Positions 23,870 through 35,224 are shown, numbered from the stretch's first letter. The stretch is DNA of 64,000 bases from Sceloporus undulatus (GCF_019175285.1 NC_056523.1:202231244-202295243), one strand, 5' to 3'. Notes: generated by a model from the sequence alone, not told the origin. Made by a program: numbers and translations.

Positions 23870-24140
23870 CTCACCTGAGGCACTCTCCCTTCCTCGCCCT
23901 CCAAAGGACACAGGTGAAGCCCCGCCCCTTCCTCTAAGGCTGCTCCATGAGCTCATTTACATAAACCCACAGGTAACCCCGCACTGCGCCTGCGCGTCTC
24001 GCCCGACGTTCTACGCCTCACCCGAGATTGGCTCCGGCGCGGAGGCGTCCTTCTCCAGGAAAGGAGCAGGCGACTGATGATGTCACGCACTTGGCCAAAG
24101 AGGAAAAGCAGTTTTGCCGCCGCCGCCGCCGCTCACTTCG
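23870..24140 (-). promoter_or_regulatory. C9orf72: CpG-rich promoter and first noncoding exon region of C9orf72
   Basis: The only CpG-rich stretch just upstream of exon 2 on the correct side. On the plus strand it holds a CRE/ATF-like TGATGTCA (24079-24086), ATTGG, a CCAAT box for minus transcription (24026-24030), an NRF1-like TGCGCCTGCGCG (23985-23996) and a GC box near 23919-23930. Two good minus-strand splice donors could end exon 1: CTCGG/GTGAGG with the exon ending at 24022, and CCTCAG/GTGAGC with the exon ending at 23875. Intron 1 would then be 3.1-3.2 kb. TATA-less and CpG-rich architecture fits a housekeeping-like gene. The start site itself is inferred. Confidence 0.6.
24117..24133. 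repeat. (GCC)5 triplet in the C9orf72 promoter island
   Basis: Five GCC units plus GC; GGC-rich on the transcribed minus strand. It is the only GC-rich microsatellite near the C9orf72 start. It is a triplet, not the human-type GGGGCC hexanucleotide. Confidence 0.9.
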
Positions 24141-24177
24141 GGTTAAAGTGCGATGGTGGGGGGGAGTGTAAACAGAC

Positions 24178-24580
24178 ACATAATGCCTTCCTATACAATA
24201 ACATAGATACAATATACATATGTACAATATGTATTATTTAAATATACTTAATTATATATATATATATATATACGCACATACATACATATATGTATGTATT
24301 TGAAGGTGTGTGTGTTCGTAAAATACACATTTTATATGTGTAATATATATATATATATGTACTGTATATTTAAATAATACATATATAAAATATGTACACA
24401 CACCTTCAAATATATATTTATATATATATATATATATAATTATGTATATACACTCCTTCAAATATATATATGTGTGTGTGTGTGTGTATTTACATATGTA
24501 CTTTACAAACACCCCCCTTCAAATATAAATATATTATTATATATTTATTTCACAGACACACACCACTGTGTATATGTTTA

Positions 24581-24618
<38 letters not shown>

Positions 24619-24622
24619 TGTG
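24178..24622. repeat. AT-rich minisatellite upstream of the promoter, with inverted units
   Basis: (TA)n tracts mixed with ACACACACCTTCAAATATAT and its reverse form TTTGAAGGTGTGTGTG near 24300, so units occur in both orientations. The words match those of the array at 23281-23752, on the other side of the CpG island. It ends in (GT)n(AT)n at 24580-24620. Confidence 0.8.
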
Positions 24623-24730
24623 TCCTTTCCTTAAGGCGACCTTATCATGGGGTTTTCCATGGCAAGGTTTGCTCAGAGGGGGCTTGCCATTGCCCTGCCC
24701 CTGAGGCTGAGAGAGTGTGACTTTGGCTGC
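24620..24730 (-). mobile_element. Sauria-type SINE fragment
   Basis: TTAAGGCGACCTTATCATGG ... AGAGGGGGCTTGCCATTGCC ... CTGAGGCTGAGAGAGTGTGA, the central and tail part in reverse. The tRNA-like head is missing. Confidence 0.7.
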
Positions 24731-24734
24731 AGAC

Positions 24735-24850
24735 ACCACTTTTAACTGCCAAGGCTCAGTGCTAGGGAAGCCTGGGCATTGTAGTTTCCTGTGTGGTACC
24801 AGAGTAGGGCTAGACCTCTCACAGAACTACAAATCCCACAATTCCAAATA
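24735..24850. mobile_element. Palindromic MITE family A, partial
   Basis: ACCACTTTTAACTGCCAAGG ... ACTACAAATCCCACAATTCC; the outer ends are missing. Confidence 0.6.
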
Positions 24851-25059
24851 GGGGGTGCGATTGGGGACCCTGAAGTCTTGGTGCAAACAACCCAGCCCCT
24901 TCCCCTTGGGCCTGAAGCTGAGGCCCCGCCCCCTTGGTTGTTTGGATAGCAGACAATGCTGCAAAGGAAACACAGAGGCGCCTCTTTTCCAGGGTTTACG
25001 GGAGGAGGGCTGAAAATGACCTTTAGGCACAACCATCCAAGCTGAGTCCACTTTGGACC

Positions 25060-25212
25060 AAAAGCACATTGCAGAAATAAGAAGCAATCCAGTTTGAGAC
25101 CACTTTAACTGCCCTGTATCAATACATACTAGGGGATTGTGGGAAGTGTAGCTTTGTGAGACATTGAGCCTTCTCTGCCAGAGAAACTACAATTCCCAGG
25201 ATTCCATAGCAT
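25060..25212. mobile_element. Palindromic MITE family A, partial
   Basis: TTGCAGAAATAAGAAGCAAT, CCAGTTTGAGACCACTTTAA ... CAGGATTCCATAGCATTA. The right end is missing. Confidence 0.7.
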
Positions 25213-25399
25213 TAATTAATTAATGGGGTGGTCTGTTTTGCCCACTAAATTAAAACAATACACACACACACACAACACTCCAAATAAAATAATACACACA
25301 TTTAACCCATCAATGGCAAATCTTACTGTGTTCCCTGTTCTTGAAAATCCTGTGTTTGAAAAGCCATGGGATAAGCCCAGGTTGCACATAGCAATAGCA

Positions 25400-25670
25400 G
25401 CTTCATTTATATACCGCTTCATGCCGCCTAAGCAGTCTCTAAGCGGTTTACAACTGTAAGCTAATTGCCCCCAACAATCTGGGTACTCATTTTAGTAACA
25501 TCAGAAGATTACAAGCCTGAGTCAACCCTGAGACCCTGGCTGGGATTGAACTCTCAACCTTGTGGTTTGTGAGTGAGTGGCTGAGAGTTCCTGCATGGCA
25601 GAATGGGGTTGGACCAGATGGCCCTTCCTTGCGGTCTCTTTCAACTCTTTGATTCTATGCTTCCCTGATT
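25400..25670 (+). mobile_element. Dispersed tail repeat followed by a CR1 3' end
   Basis: First AGCTTCATTTATATACCGCT ... CCCCCAACAATCTGGGTACT ... GGGATTGAACTCTCAACC, as at 1945 and 3075. Then from about 25590 the CR1 tail GGGGTTGGACCAGATGGCCC ... TTTGATTCTATGC. Confidence 0.65.
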
Positions 25671-25822
25671 CTATGCCTAGCCTGATATGAAACTGAAATG
25701 GTTCTAGATCATGTGTTTCCTCCAAGAATGCCAGACGCTCACACATGCTCCACGCTGTGTTCAACTAGGAATGCAGCAGCAGAGCCAGTGTGCAATAGTG
25801 GTTCGATTCTTGTAAGACATTA

Positions 25823-26020
25823 CTTATTAAAACAACATAAAACAAAAATCAAATTAAAATAGGAAATAAAATAAAAATAATAGAACAGAAAATAGAAAAT
25901 AAAAACAAAAATAAAAAATGTTTTAAAAATAAATAGAAAATAGAAAAGTAAATATAAAATGGAAATAAAAGGGAAATAAGATAACATAAAATGAAATATG
26001 AAAAAAATAAAATAAAAATA
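25823..26020. repeat. A-rich low-complexity tract
   Basis: About 200 bp made of AAATA, AAAATA and AAAACA words on the plus strand. A second short tract of the same kind is at 26401-26470. Confidence 0.9.
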
Positions 26021-26021
26021 G

Positions 26022-26400
26022 GGGTGAAACAGACTGCTCCAAAGGGGCGGCTTCAAGACGCCCCTTCTAAGGGCGGATTGGGGCTGCGGAAACTGCACAC
26101 AGTGGCCCCAATCCATCTTGAAGTCAACTGAACAAGGAGCAGCCAAGAGCCGCTCTTTTTTTGGTTGGAAAAAAGGTGGCTTTTCCTGTCTGCTCTGGTT
26201 CCAGGAGCAGCTTTAACCCACTCAGGTGGCATGCAGCATGTAAACGCCATGTTGCTGGAACGCATGGAAGCCATCCCACGTCTTGCCAGCTGGGCAACTT
26301 GTAGTAGACTTTTGGGCATTTTGGGGGTGTGCATCGTCTGTATTCCACACCTTTAAGCTGGCTGGAAGCTGGCTTTTTATGCTGGTCTGTTTTGTCCCTT
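26022..26400. mobile_element. GC-rich foldback MITE between A-rich tracts
   Basis: GGGGTGAAACAGACTGCTCC at one end, GCTGGTCTGTTTTGTCCCTT at the other. Internal hairpin words GGGGCGG / CGCCCC. It lies between two matching A-rich tracts, which suggests insertion into one low-complexity tract. Confidence 0.55.
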
Positions 26401-26718
26401 AAAAAAAAAACCTATCAAATAAATATGAAATAATATAAAATGAAATAAAAAAGAAAGAAAATTAAAAATGCAACAGAAATTTTAACAGATTGCTGCAGTT
26501 GATAAAAGTGTGGCAGAGTCCCCATGTAGGGCTACAGTATTATCTTCCCAGCAACAAAAGATTCTCATAAACAGAGTCATGCATTGTACTTGTCTTTGTG
26601 CATTGCTCTGATAGGCTGATGGTTGTTTCAGCTCTCTCTGTTTCTGTGTGTCAGGGCTGGGAAACCTGAAGTCTTTTAATGTTGATGAACTACAGCTCAT
26701 CCCATCCACTAATAGGAC

Positions 26719-26945
26719 AGAGAGCCAGCATGGTGGAGTAGTTTGAGTGTTGGATTAGGGCAATGGAAACCCGGGTTTGAATTCCTGTTTGGCCCTGGGA
26801 ACCCACTGGATGATCTGGGTAAATCATACTCTCTCAGCCTCAGAGGAAAGGAAGAAAAACTCTGCCATGATAAAACCCGTGATAGGGTCCCCTTAAAGTT
26901 GCCTATACTCAGAAATTTACTGGAGCACACAAACAACACGAAGAG
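26719..26945 (+). mobile_element. Sauria-type SINE, left arm
   Basis: GCCAGCATGGTGGAGTAGTT, GGGTTTGAATTCC, then the AGTTGCC/ATACTCAGAAATT tail and ACAAACAACA. The mirror copy is at 51203-51432. Confidence 0.75.
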
Positions 26946-27021
26946 TGCAACGCCACCTTGGAGGCTCCGTTCACCCGCGCTGACATAATATTCTGTGCAC
27001 ACTGAAAAGTTGCAGTAGTCT

Positions 27022-28125
27022 TAGGCTGCATCCACACTGCAGAAATATCCAGTTTGAGACTGCTTTAATTGCTATGGCTCCCGTGCTATGGAATCATGGG
27101 ATTTGAATTTTCTTGTGGGCACAGAACTCTCAGACAGAGAAGGCTAAACATATTACAAAACTACAGATCCCAGCCCTCATGCTTTGGGCTGTTAGGAAGG
27201 ATCGAATTAAGGGGATTTTAATTAACTCAAAAATATGTCGCGGAGGTGGCCCTAAAACAACACATGTGCTGGGATCGGGGTCCCAATAGTGTACACCAGA
27301 GGTCGCCAGCAAGCCCCAGGAGAAAGAGACACTCATCCAAATAGGTCAATTAAGGGTAATGTTTATACAGGACAGGAAAAACCACACAGCAAAAGGGGAA
27401 ACACACACACACACACAATGCTACAGCAGGGGATGGGTAAGTTCGGGAGATAGGTTTGAAAGAAAGGAGGCACACTAGGGAATACTACCTTAGAAGTTTT
27501 CTCAGGAAGTCTGATGAAGCTTGGGTGGACAGTGAATCACGGCCACGGAGCCGGGGAGAGGGCCGCGGAGCTAAGAGCAGAGTTCAACTGTGTGGACCAG
27601 TTTGCAACCTGGTGATAGCACAAGCTCAGCTCAAAGAGGGTCCAAAAACCTGGGATTCTTATAGTGCGAAACGTATCTGGAGGGTAGGAATATTGCTAAC
27701 AAAGGTGTTGATTGCTTGGGCTGCCAAGAGCAAGTAATGTGTTGCACAAATGCATTTAGGTCTGGACACAATTCGGAGGGGCATCCGAACTTGATTACTA
27801 AGTCGTAACGCTGATCCTGGCTTCATCAGGTGTGAAGCAAGTCTCACTGTTTACTTGGGCTAGCAGAGGCAATTTCTGGTTGGCGACTCCCAAATTCCTC
27901 TGGAAAATTTCCAATTCTATCTCTTTCTAGGGCTCTGCCTTTGCAAGGCGACTGCCTACGTGGTCTCCTCGCCTTTAGGTTAATGGCGGGTCCTCTCTGG
28001 GGTCAGTCAGGGGTCCTAGCACAGACAACATGTACCGAAATTTTATTAAAACCAAACTTGGTAACCGTGCCATGACAGTTAAGAGGACCAAACTGGATTA
28101 TTTCGCAGAGCAGATGCGCTTAGAC
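27022..28125. mobile_element. Palindromic MITE family A split by a solo LTR, left arm
   Basis: The left part (27022-27189) starts GGCTGCATCCACACTGCAG. The remainder (28067-28125) lies beyond the LTR. The same nesting is found at 49990-51122, so both insertions predate the split of the two arms. Confidence 0.75.
27190..28066 (-). mobile_element. Solo LTR of an endogenous retrovirus, left arm
   Basis: Fossil retroviral LTR, mirror of 50049-50952. It has TG...CA ends and is flanked by 4-bp direct repeats matching GTGC/GCAC. No internal retroviral genes are adjacent. ERV class I-like by target size (inference). Confidence 0.7.
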
Positions 28126-28389
28126 TAGAGACAACTCCATTCAGCTATCCTCAACCGCCACCTCTACAGAAAACCATGTTTAGAGAAACAGGAATGGACC
28201 AAACCAGAAGTTATCAGTTACTGCATTTACAACATGAAAATCTTGTAGGTATTACATATTGAAAGAAAAAGTGCCTGTTATCTGCTGAAGGAACAAAGCA
28301 AATTTAAAACACGATGTAACTACAGAAAACAGATACTAGCAGTTTGATCTTGCTTAACTGTCCAGTCAGGCTGACTGCTTAGGACCATA

Positions 28390-28600
28390 TTTTTTAGCAG
28401 TCCTTGATATCTGTTGAACTCTCTCCACCTCCAGCACCATATCTCATGAGGTGATTTTCTTCCTGTCAGCTTTCTTCCCTGTCCAGCTTTTATAAACCAT
28501 CACTGAAAATGGGAAGAGCAATGGCATGGACAATCCTAACTGAGTATTCAGTGATATATTTTACATTTCAGCATCCTATATAGTTCCTTCCATGGATGCC
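28390..28600 (-). mobile_element. RTE-like LINE fragment, left arm
   Basis: Mirror of 49500-49740, where the reading is clearer. Short piece of the reverse transcriptase C-terminal region. Confidence 0.6.
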
Positions 28601-29021
28601 CTTCCAGACTACCTCTTGACCACAGTCTCAGTTCTGATTAATGGAGCCAAAAAGATGGAAAATCTTTTAAACTATTGGCTCAAGATCTATACAAAAGATT
28701 TGAAACCAATTTGGTTAACAGGTGTGCCTACCCACCAACAATCTTTGCCTAACCTGACTGGTAGGGCTGGTGGCTCCCATCATATCAGAGGAGGATGATT
28801 GATCTGAACTTTAAAAGATGTTTCCAGGAGAAATTTTGGGCACAGGGAAATTTTGGGCATAGGGACCAGCAATCTTGGATAGCCTTGTAAAGTTAGGGGG
28901 AAGTCTAGAACAGTTTAATTACTCCCGAGGGGAAATGGAAGCCCCCACTCTTTACAGCCTTTGAACTGACCCAGTCTTATGATGACAATTGTGTAACAAT
29001 CCTTAGATTAGTATGACAAAC

Positions 29022-29262
29022 AGGGCCCAAACAGACAGGGCCAAAAATAAAGCTGCTTGGGTCACTTTGGAGGTATGCTGTTTAAATGCTAACCTGTGTC
29101 CTAAGAGGCCAGAAGTCATGCAAAAGCCACGCTCCAGTCCTAAGGACTGGAGCGCAACTTTGGTACACGCTTCTGGGCCTGTAATAGTGGTGTGTCATTT
29201 AAATAGCATACCCCCAAAAGTGACCCAAAGCAGCTTTATTTTGGCCTGTCTCTTTGGGACCA
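29022..29262. mobile_element. Palindromic MITE (ACAGACAGG-type ends), left arm
   Basis: CCAAACAGACAGGGCCAAAA ... CTGCTTGGGTCACTTTGG, then the complementary half CCCAAAAGTGACCCAAAGC ... TTTTGGCCTGTCTC. The central hairpin GCTCCAGTCCTAAGGACTGG then AGC is a perfect palindrome. Mirror copy at 48842-49082. Confidence 0.75.
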
Positions 29263-30187
29263 CCAAATAGCAATAAAAAAGTCTTCCATTTATAAAGATT
29301 TTCCACACCATAATGCCTCCCACCTGCTTAAAGACAAGAGGACTTTTGTCACTCAGATAAATAAAATAAAAAAACGATTGTGTAGCATAGTTTTCCAACA
29401 ACAGACTAACTGATGAAGCCTACCCAGCAACCATGCCATTGTTAAGAGAGCATCTTGGTAGGCGCTGTGTCGCTTTCAGAGGAAATAAATAACATCCAAT
29501 GAAAATGCCTTAAACTTCCTAAAAATTGGGAAAGTGTATCCACCCCTAAATGCTACTGCTTAAGGTTTCTGTTTGAAAACAGTTATTCTTTACAGAACTT
29601 CCTATTTAGGTATAATCTTTAAGCAGAACGGAGGAGACGTGCAGTTCCCCGAATAGAGAGTCTCAGATAATTACAGCTGACTGTTACGCCAATTAAATGA
29701 TAAAAGAACAGTCTACATACATCTTGCATTTTTGTTTGTCTCACCGTTTAATCTAAAATGTCACTAAGGGCTGGTTTCCTCATTAAATTTCCCTCCCTCC
29801 CTAACAATAGAACTGGCAGCCGAACAAGCAAACTGAACTTTAAAAGACTTTAGCTCCACCAAAGGACCCTCAGCTAAGCTCTGCAACTCGATATGCAACG
29901 TAGCTTTAACCAAGTTGGAACCTTGTTCCTTCTAAGCCCACTTTTGACCACTCTGTCTGGCAACCGCATAGGCATCTGTGGCACAATGAGGAATGTGTAG
30001 GATAGTGTTAGTCTGGAATTCCCTTTATCCCTTAATCAGCTATACTAGCTGGAACTGAGGAGTTGCAGTCCTCAACAACCCTGGAGGGCCACAGGATTCT
30101 GAGCCCCTGCTTGTACAGGGCAAACGTCCTCTCATAGGTCTGTCTGCTCATTGCAATTTAACTTGGGAACTTGCACTACAAATCAAG

Positions 30188-30565
30188 GAGCGGTACCTAC
30201 CGACATAAAGCGGCATACTAGTGCCGATTCTAGGGTTAGGGACCACGCGGCAACCGCATGGTCCCTAACCCTAGAAAAACATATGGGCGGATGTAACAAT
30301 GGTGGTGCCCTGGGTTCACAGGCACTGCCATTGTTAACATACGCACCAGTGACATCCACATGTTGCCGCGCAGCGCTTGTGTAAAGGAGTGTGCCAGTGG
30401 CACATTTGTTACGCCGTCCCTGCAGCTTAAGAAAACTCCACTTTTCCATGTTCTTTTTTCCTCCAAAGGGAAAGCCGCAAGGTTTGGTAGCTGCGCTCCC
30501 CTCCCCAGAGGAAAAGAGGCCTCTGGCAGGCCACCCTTTTCAGGTGGTCTGTCCCATGCCAAAGG
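30188..30565. mobile_element. Hairpin-rich MITE with TTAGGG-containing stem, left arm
   Basis: About 380 bp with several internal stems. The strongest (30230-30274) pairs CTAGGGTTAGGGACCA with TGGTCCCTAACCCTAG. The GC content is unlike the surroundings. Mirror at 47562-47932. Family unassigned. Confidence 0.6.
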
Positions 30566-30569
30566 GACT

Positions 30570-30810
30570 AAGGCTGCTGCCACATTGTAGAGACGATGCA
30601 GTTTTGACACTGCTTTAACTGTCGTGGCTCTATCCTATGGACACACTGGGCTTTGTCAGTGGCATCAGAGCTCTCTGGACAAAGACAGCTAAGTGTCTCA
30701 CAAAACTACCAAATCCCAGAATTCCATAGCAATAGCAGTTACAGGTGGTGTCAAACTGCCACTAAAAGAAATGAAACAAGGATTCTGCAGTGTAGATGCA
30801 GCCTGAGCCA
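30570..30810. mobile_element. Palindromic MITE family A, left arm
   Basis: Full-length; abuts the preceding hairpin-rich element. It holds several extra single bases relative to the right-arm copy at 47321-47550. Confidence 0.75.
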
Positions 30811-31060
30811 CAACCTATGCTGCACATCAGCCTATAGCAATGCGCAAAAATAAAATCTATGCATATTGGGATTTACAAACCATGCAACAGGAAACAAAAA
30901 AGAAGAAAAACCAAGAAAAGAGAAAAAAAAGGGGGACAAAAAAATCAGAGTGATGAAACAAGAAGAAAGTGGGAGCGGGGAGCAAGAAAAGAAAGACATA
31001 TAAGAGTGACTTGTCTTTCAGTAATTTTTGGTGATTCCTTATGGATATAAAAACAAAATA

Positions 31061-31417
31061 CCGTATTTTCCAGCCTATAAGATGACATTTTGACCTTCTA
31101 AAGTTGGATCAAAGTCGGGGGGTCGTCTATACGCCAGGTTGAGCCCAGCCAGAAGGAGAGCCCTGTGGCCGGCGTGCGACGCTGGGCCACCAGTTCTCAG
31201 GCTTCCGGAGGCCTGGGAAGTCGGCAAGCCCTGCGGCAGCTTTTAAGGGGCCTTCGGAGGCCCCTTGAAGCCGGCGCGCATGTGGCACGTCTGGCTGCCA
31301 GCTTCTGAGGAAGAGGAGAGCCTATACGGTGAAGTATATCATAAACTCTATATTTTATTTTAAAAGTTGGGGGTCGTCTTATACGCCCGGTCATCTTATA
31401 CGCCGGGAAAATACACG
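31061..31417. mobile_element. MITE with CGTATTTTCC...GGAAAATACG ends, left arm
   Basis: Terminal repeats CCGTATTTTCCAGCCTATAA and GTCTTATACGCC...GGGAAAATAC, flanked by TA on both sides. The interior is GC-rich (CCGGCGCGCATG). The cleaner mirror at 46714-47071 is also flanked by TA, so a TA target site (Tc1/mariner-like) is likely; the superfamily is inference. Confidence 0.7.
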
Positions 31418-31939
31418 TATATTTGAAGGGAAGGAAAAGGAGGGAGACAGGCAGGCTTCAAGAGGCGGGCAAAAATACCAGGCCATGGGCTTCATGCAGT
31501 CCTAGGTCCCTGGAATTGGGTCCCTGTGAATCCTCCGACTCAAAAATTTTCACCCAAACTTTCTGTATATTCCATGCCATACTGGATATTCCATCATAAT
31601 TCCTCAAGGCCTGCGGACAGTTGCTTACATTGAGATGACTTCTCTGTATTTGAAACTCTCTACACACAGTATAGAATCTTTGAATCTGGGCTGTGAATCT
31701 GTTCCAGATTTTAACTCAGTTTTTGAAGGAACTATCCAAGGTGCTCAATTATTTCATTGACAGCACCTTGGATCCAGTTTGACTTAATACCTGGATCATA
31801 TCCCACTGACCTGGGAAGCAACACCAGCTACCACTGCGGGTTAACTATCACACTCCTCACTGTAACCCTGTACACAACGCAGGCAAATGCCTACCTGGCA
31901 CTTTGAGAGATACAGATCCATTCCATGGACCTCTATGCC

Positions 31940-32303
31940 CAGGGGTAGGCAACACCTTTGAGCCGGGGGGCTGGGTAGCTGTCCCTCAGACAACTGGGGG
32001 CGCGAAGCCAAAAAATAAATAATTAAATGATTTTTACAAATTAAATAAATAAATAAACCGGGACAAATGTAGGACAACATTTTCAAATGGAAGGCACTTT
32101 TTAAATAAAAAATAGAGGACACATGAAAAAATTGGCTGATTTTTTTTAAAAACTGTAAGATAAATGCATGTTTCTGAGGCTTCTCATAGACAATTGCTCC
32201 CAAAAGGCCCCGGCGGCAATCGGTGGCAGGGACTGGGCTGGGGCCAGTCCCAAGGCCTCGCCGGGCCGCATCCGGCCCACGGGCCGCAGGTTGCCTACCC
32301 CTG
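31940..32303. mobile_element. hAT-like MITE present only in the left arm, with 8-bp target duplication
   Basis: Ends CAGGGGTAGGCAAC and GGTTGCCTACCCCTG are exact terminal inverted repeats. TCTATGCC flanks it on both sides (31932-31939 and 32305-32312, with one extra A at the right junction). The matching place in the right arm (about 46197-46205) has this target once and no element. The interior contains GGGACAAATGTAGGACAA, shared with 39500-39530. Confidence 0.88.
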
Positions 32304-32445
32304 ATCTATGCCATGTGGCCTACTTCCTTGACCCTGAGATGTACTGATTCTAAAACGGCTGTGTATTTTGTACAACAGCCTGCAGTGTATTGGCTAGGGG
32401 TGCAGTAGGGGAATTTTTCTCATTTCGTGAGAAACCACATGGCTG

Positions 32446-32828
32446 TATCTGTAGAAGTCTCGAAATTTAGTTTAAAAACTTGACCCAAAAGCCTGGATTG
32501 ACTTATCCACGAGTCAATGTAAGTATGGTCACTAACTGTTATTTGGGGGGGGGGAATCCCCTGGTGAAAGGTGCATCTAAAAGAAATGCCAGTCCTCTCT
32601 ACTCTCTCATCCATCCAGCCTTAGTGTGAGCACAAACAATTATATCTGCTGGAATTTTGTAATTCTTTGGCATCATTTTTCTTTGCCATCCTTTACGTCC
32701 TTTGTTACATGGCCCTATGTTTTACCCTCGATCTCTCACTGGGTCCTATCAAAATCCATAATTTTGACCCAAAAAACCTCCCTTCGACTTGTACAGCAGC
32801 GTCCACTTATAGTGCGTATATACGGTAT
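32446..32828. mobile_element. MITE with CCGTATATACTC-type ends (copy 3), left arm
   Basis: AAATTTAGTTTAAAAACTTG ... CAAAATCCATAATTTTGACC ... GCGTATATACGG. Mirror at 45672-46065. Confidence 0.7.
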
Positions 32829-33189
32829 GTACAGTTTTACAGGTTGTGTATTGAGTTGTGAAGATCATTTAACAAATGAATACATTACCTGGCATCCTTT
32901 AGCAATGTGGCAAATATGTCTTACAACACTGCAACTCACATTTTGGTTACTGCATAGATTGGGAATATTATTCTGAACCCTCCACTCAACAGCCAAAAGT
33001 CTTCAGACATCCCCCTGTTAAGCCATGCACCCCACTCCACAGCCATTTCCAGGTGTTGAGAAGCAGAAGATTAAAGGTGTTTGAGTTCAAGATTCAGTCT
33101 TTTAGCCTTCATAGACTGGTCTCTGCCCCTTCAGCAGACATAAGTTCTGGTTAACATAACAGAACCAGCAGATTAATTATATGTCGCTC

Positions 33190-33232
33190 CTATATCTATT
33201 ATTTTATTATATTATTATTATTATTATTATTG
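33190..33232. repeat. (ATT)n microsatellite, left arm
   Basis: ATT units after an AT-rich start. The mirror tract at 45285-45327 is longer. Confidence 0.9.
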
Positions 33233-33914
33233 CCCCATTTCCCCCAAGTGGCTACAGTCTAAAAAAATACCAGTACAATAAAAACTTAGAAGAAGTGACA
33301 ATTAAATGGATAAACTACTACAATATTAAAACACGGAGCCTATTGGTGAGAGATTCTCCCTAAATTACATCCATGGAAGGGTGTAAGAGATGTTGTTGGG
33401 GAAAAATATCAGAGAATTAACACAACTCAGCTCCACCCCGAGGGACACCTTCTGTAATCGAAAGCCATGTGACTTTGTTAACCGAGTCATCACACAGCAT
33501 TCTTAATATAATCAAATTCACTCCATCTGCAGGTGACTAAATTGTTAAGAGCACATATGTCCTCCCACCCCAGGTCATAAATAGTGCTTTTTAAAACAAA
33601 TGATCCTTCTTTCCTTTTCCTGTGTTGACTGATTTGTATTGTGGGCTGCTGTACTAACACTAATTTCCATATAGATAAAAAATTACCTTGAAACCCATTT
33701 ACACCCTGATGGAGCCAAAGAGCAATACAACAAACCCCTGATATATGGGTCCATTTAGCCCATGTTGGAGGAAATATTAGAAATGCCCTGAAACATCCAA
33801 AGCATGCTTCCAGGGTCACCTTAGCTAAATTAGATTGACCAAATACCATCATTGGGAAGACTTCTTTGAGTAGGCGCTTCCATTATTAGGGTCTTAGCTA
33901 GTTTCCATATTAGG

Positions 33915-34240
33915 TCTTCGCTCAATCACCCTGCAGTCAATCTCATGGCGACCCTGTGGATGAGACATGACTTTGCCCTTATTGTAAGAACTTCTGTTGG
34001 GACCAAAACTCATGGAGAAAATGTGCCGTCGTTTTTGTTGTTGTTGTTGTTGTTGCCTTCAAGCCCTTCCGACCTTTTGGTGCCCCTAAGGCCAAACCCA
34101 TCATGGGGGTTTCTGGGGTTGAAATGTGTTGATTCATTCACAGTCAACCCAGTTGGTTTCCATGGCCCCGTGGGGAATCAAACCTGATCTTTAGAGTCAT
34201 AATCCAATACTCAAACCAACTACACCACACTGGCCGCTCG
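33915..34240 (-). mobile_element. Sauria-type SINE with extra Bov-B-like piece, left arm
   Basis: The SINE occupies about 34035-34240: GTTGTTGTTGTTGTTG, CCTTCAAGCCCTTCCGACC ... CAACTACACCACACTGGC. The preceding CAATCTCATGGCGACCCTGT belongs to a second Bov-B-type fragment. Mirror at 44286-44625. Confidence 0.75.
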
Positions 34241-35224
34241 TCATTTTATGAGGCCTATAGCCCTCAACAGTAGCGTAGGAGCCTCGCTGTTCAAGTTATG
34301 ACTGCATATATCTAATCAGAAACGAGCGATCTGCAGCCTTCCAGATGTGGAAAAAAAGTTCCCATCATCCTGTACCATGGTTCGTTAGCAAAGGTTTAAT
34401 TGCAGATGCCTGCGATGAAACAATATTGTTTGTTTGCCTATTTACTGTATACATTTTCCCCAGTCTTGGACTCAAGGTTGGCTATGAAAGTTAAACACAG
34501 ATACAGGCACATACAAAAAATTAAAAAAATACAATTCAACTGATAATAGAATGACAAAGCGTTTTAAAATGTGACAGTTTTTAAAAAAGTGAATAAACAT
34601 CATTTTATTTTATTATTATTATCACGAGGGCAGAACAGATAGGCAAAGAAAAAGCATCTGGATCCTACTTTTCAAAAAAATATTCCAAAAACCCCACCAT
34701 CCACAGGCGGGCCAAAATACATACAGCTGACCACACATGGCACAGCATCAAACTGCCACCATTATATAATTTGTTGTTGTTATTGTGTCCCCACCATACA
34801 CTGCACACCCATCACACACAAACACACCACCTACAAGTACCAATGCCATCCCATCAACATGGCCATCTCATTGATCCAGCCACAGTGGCATATGCAAGAT
34901 CCAGCTGTTCAGGGCATGGGTGGATGTATGTGCAAGTGATACATGGCAAAGCACAATGCATGGACACCCCCCTCCCCCATACATACCCCCCCTTTATCTC
35001 TCCTTCACCCCATGCTCCTGTCAGCCTGTCTGGGCTTGCGTATATTGTAATTACATCCATTAGAGTGGTCGCAATTTCATTTTTTGGTTTGCCACAGCCC
35101 ACACTCATATTGGGGCATTTGTATGCACAGTGGAGGGGCACATTTTCTGCCCTTGAGTCAGACTATCTCAGTTTCTTTTTTGCTCCGGTTTTAGCCCCGG
35201 AACATGGCTTCCAGTCTGGAGGCG

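Noticed and set aside
23281-24622. CRISPR-like array from the regularly spaced AT-rich repeats
   Set aside because: Units are variable (TA)n-based minisatellite without unique spacers, in a vertebrate genome.
30230-30274. Interstitial telomere repeat
   Set aside because: Only two TTAGGG units, placed within the stem of a mobile element.
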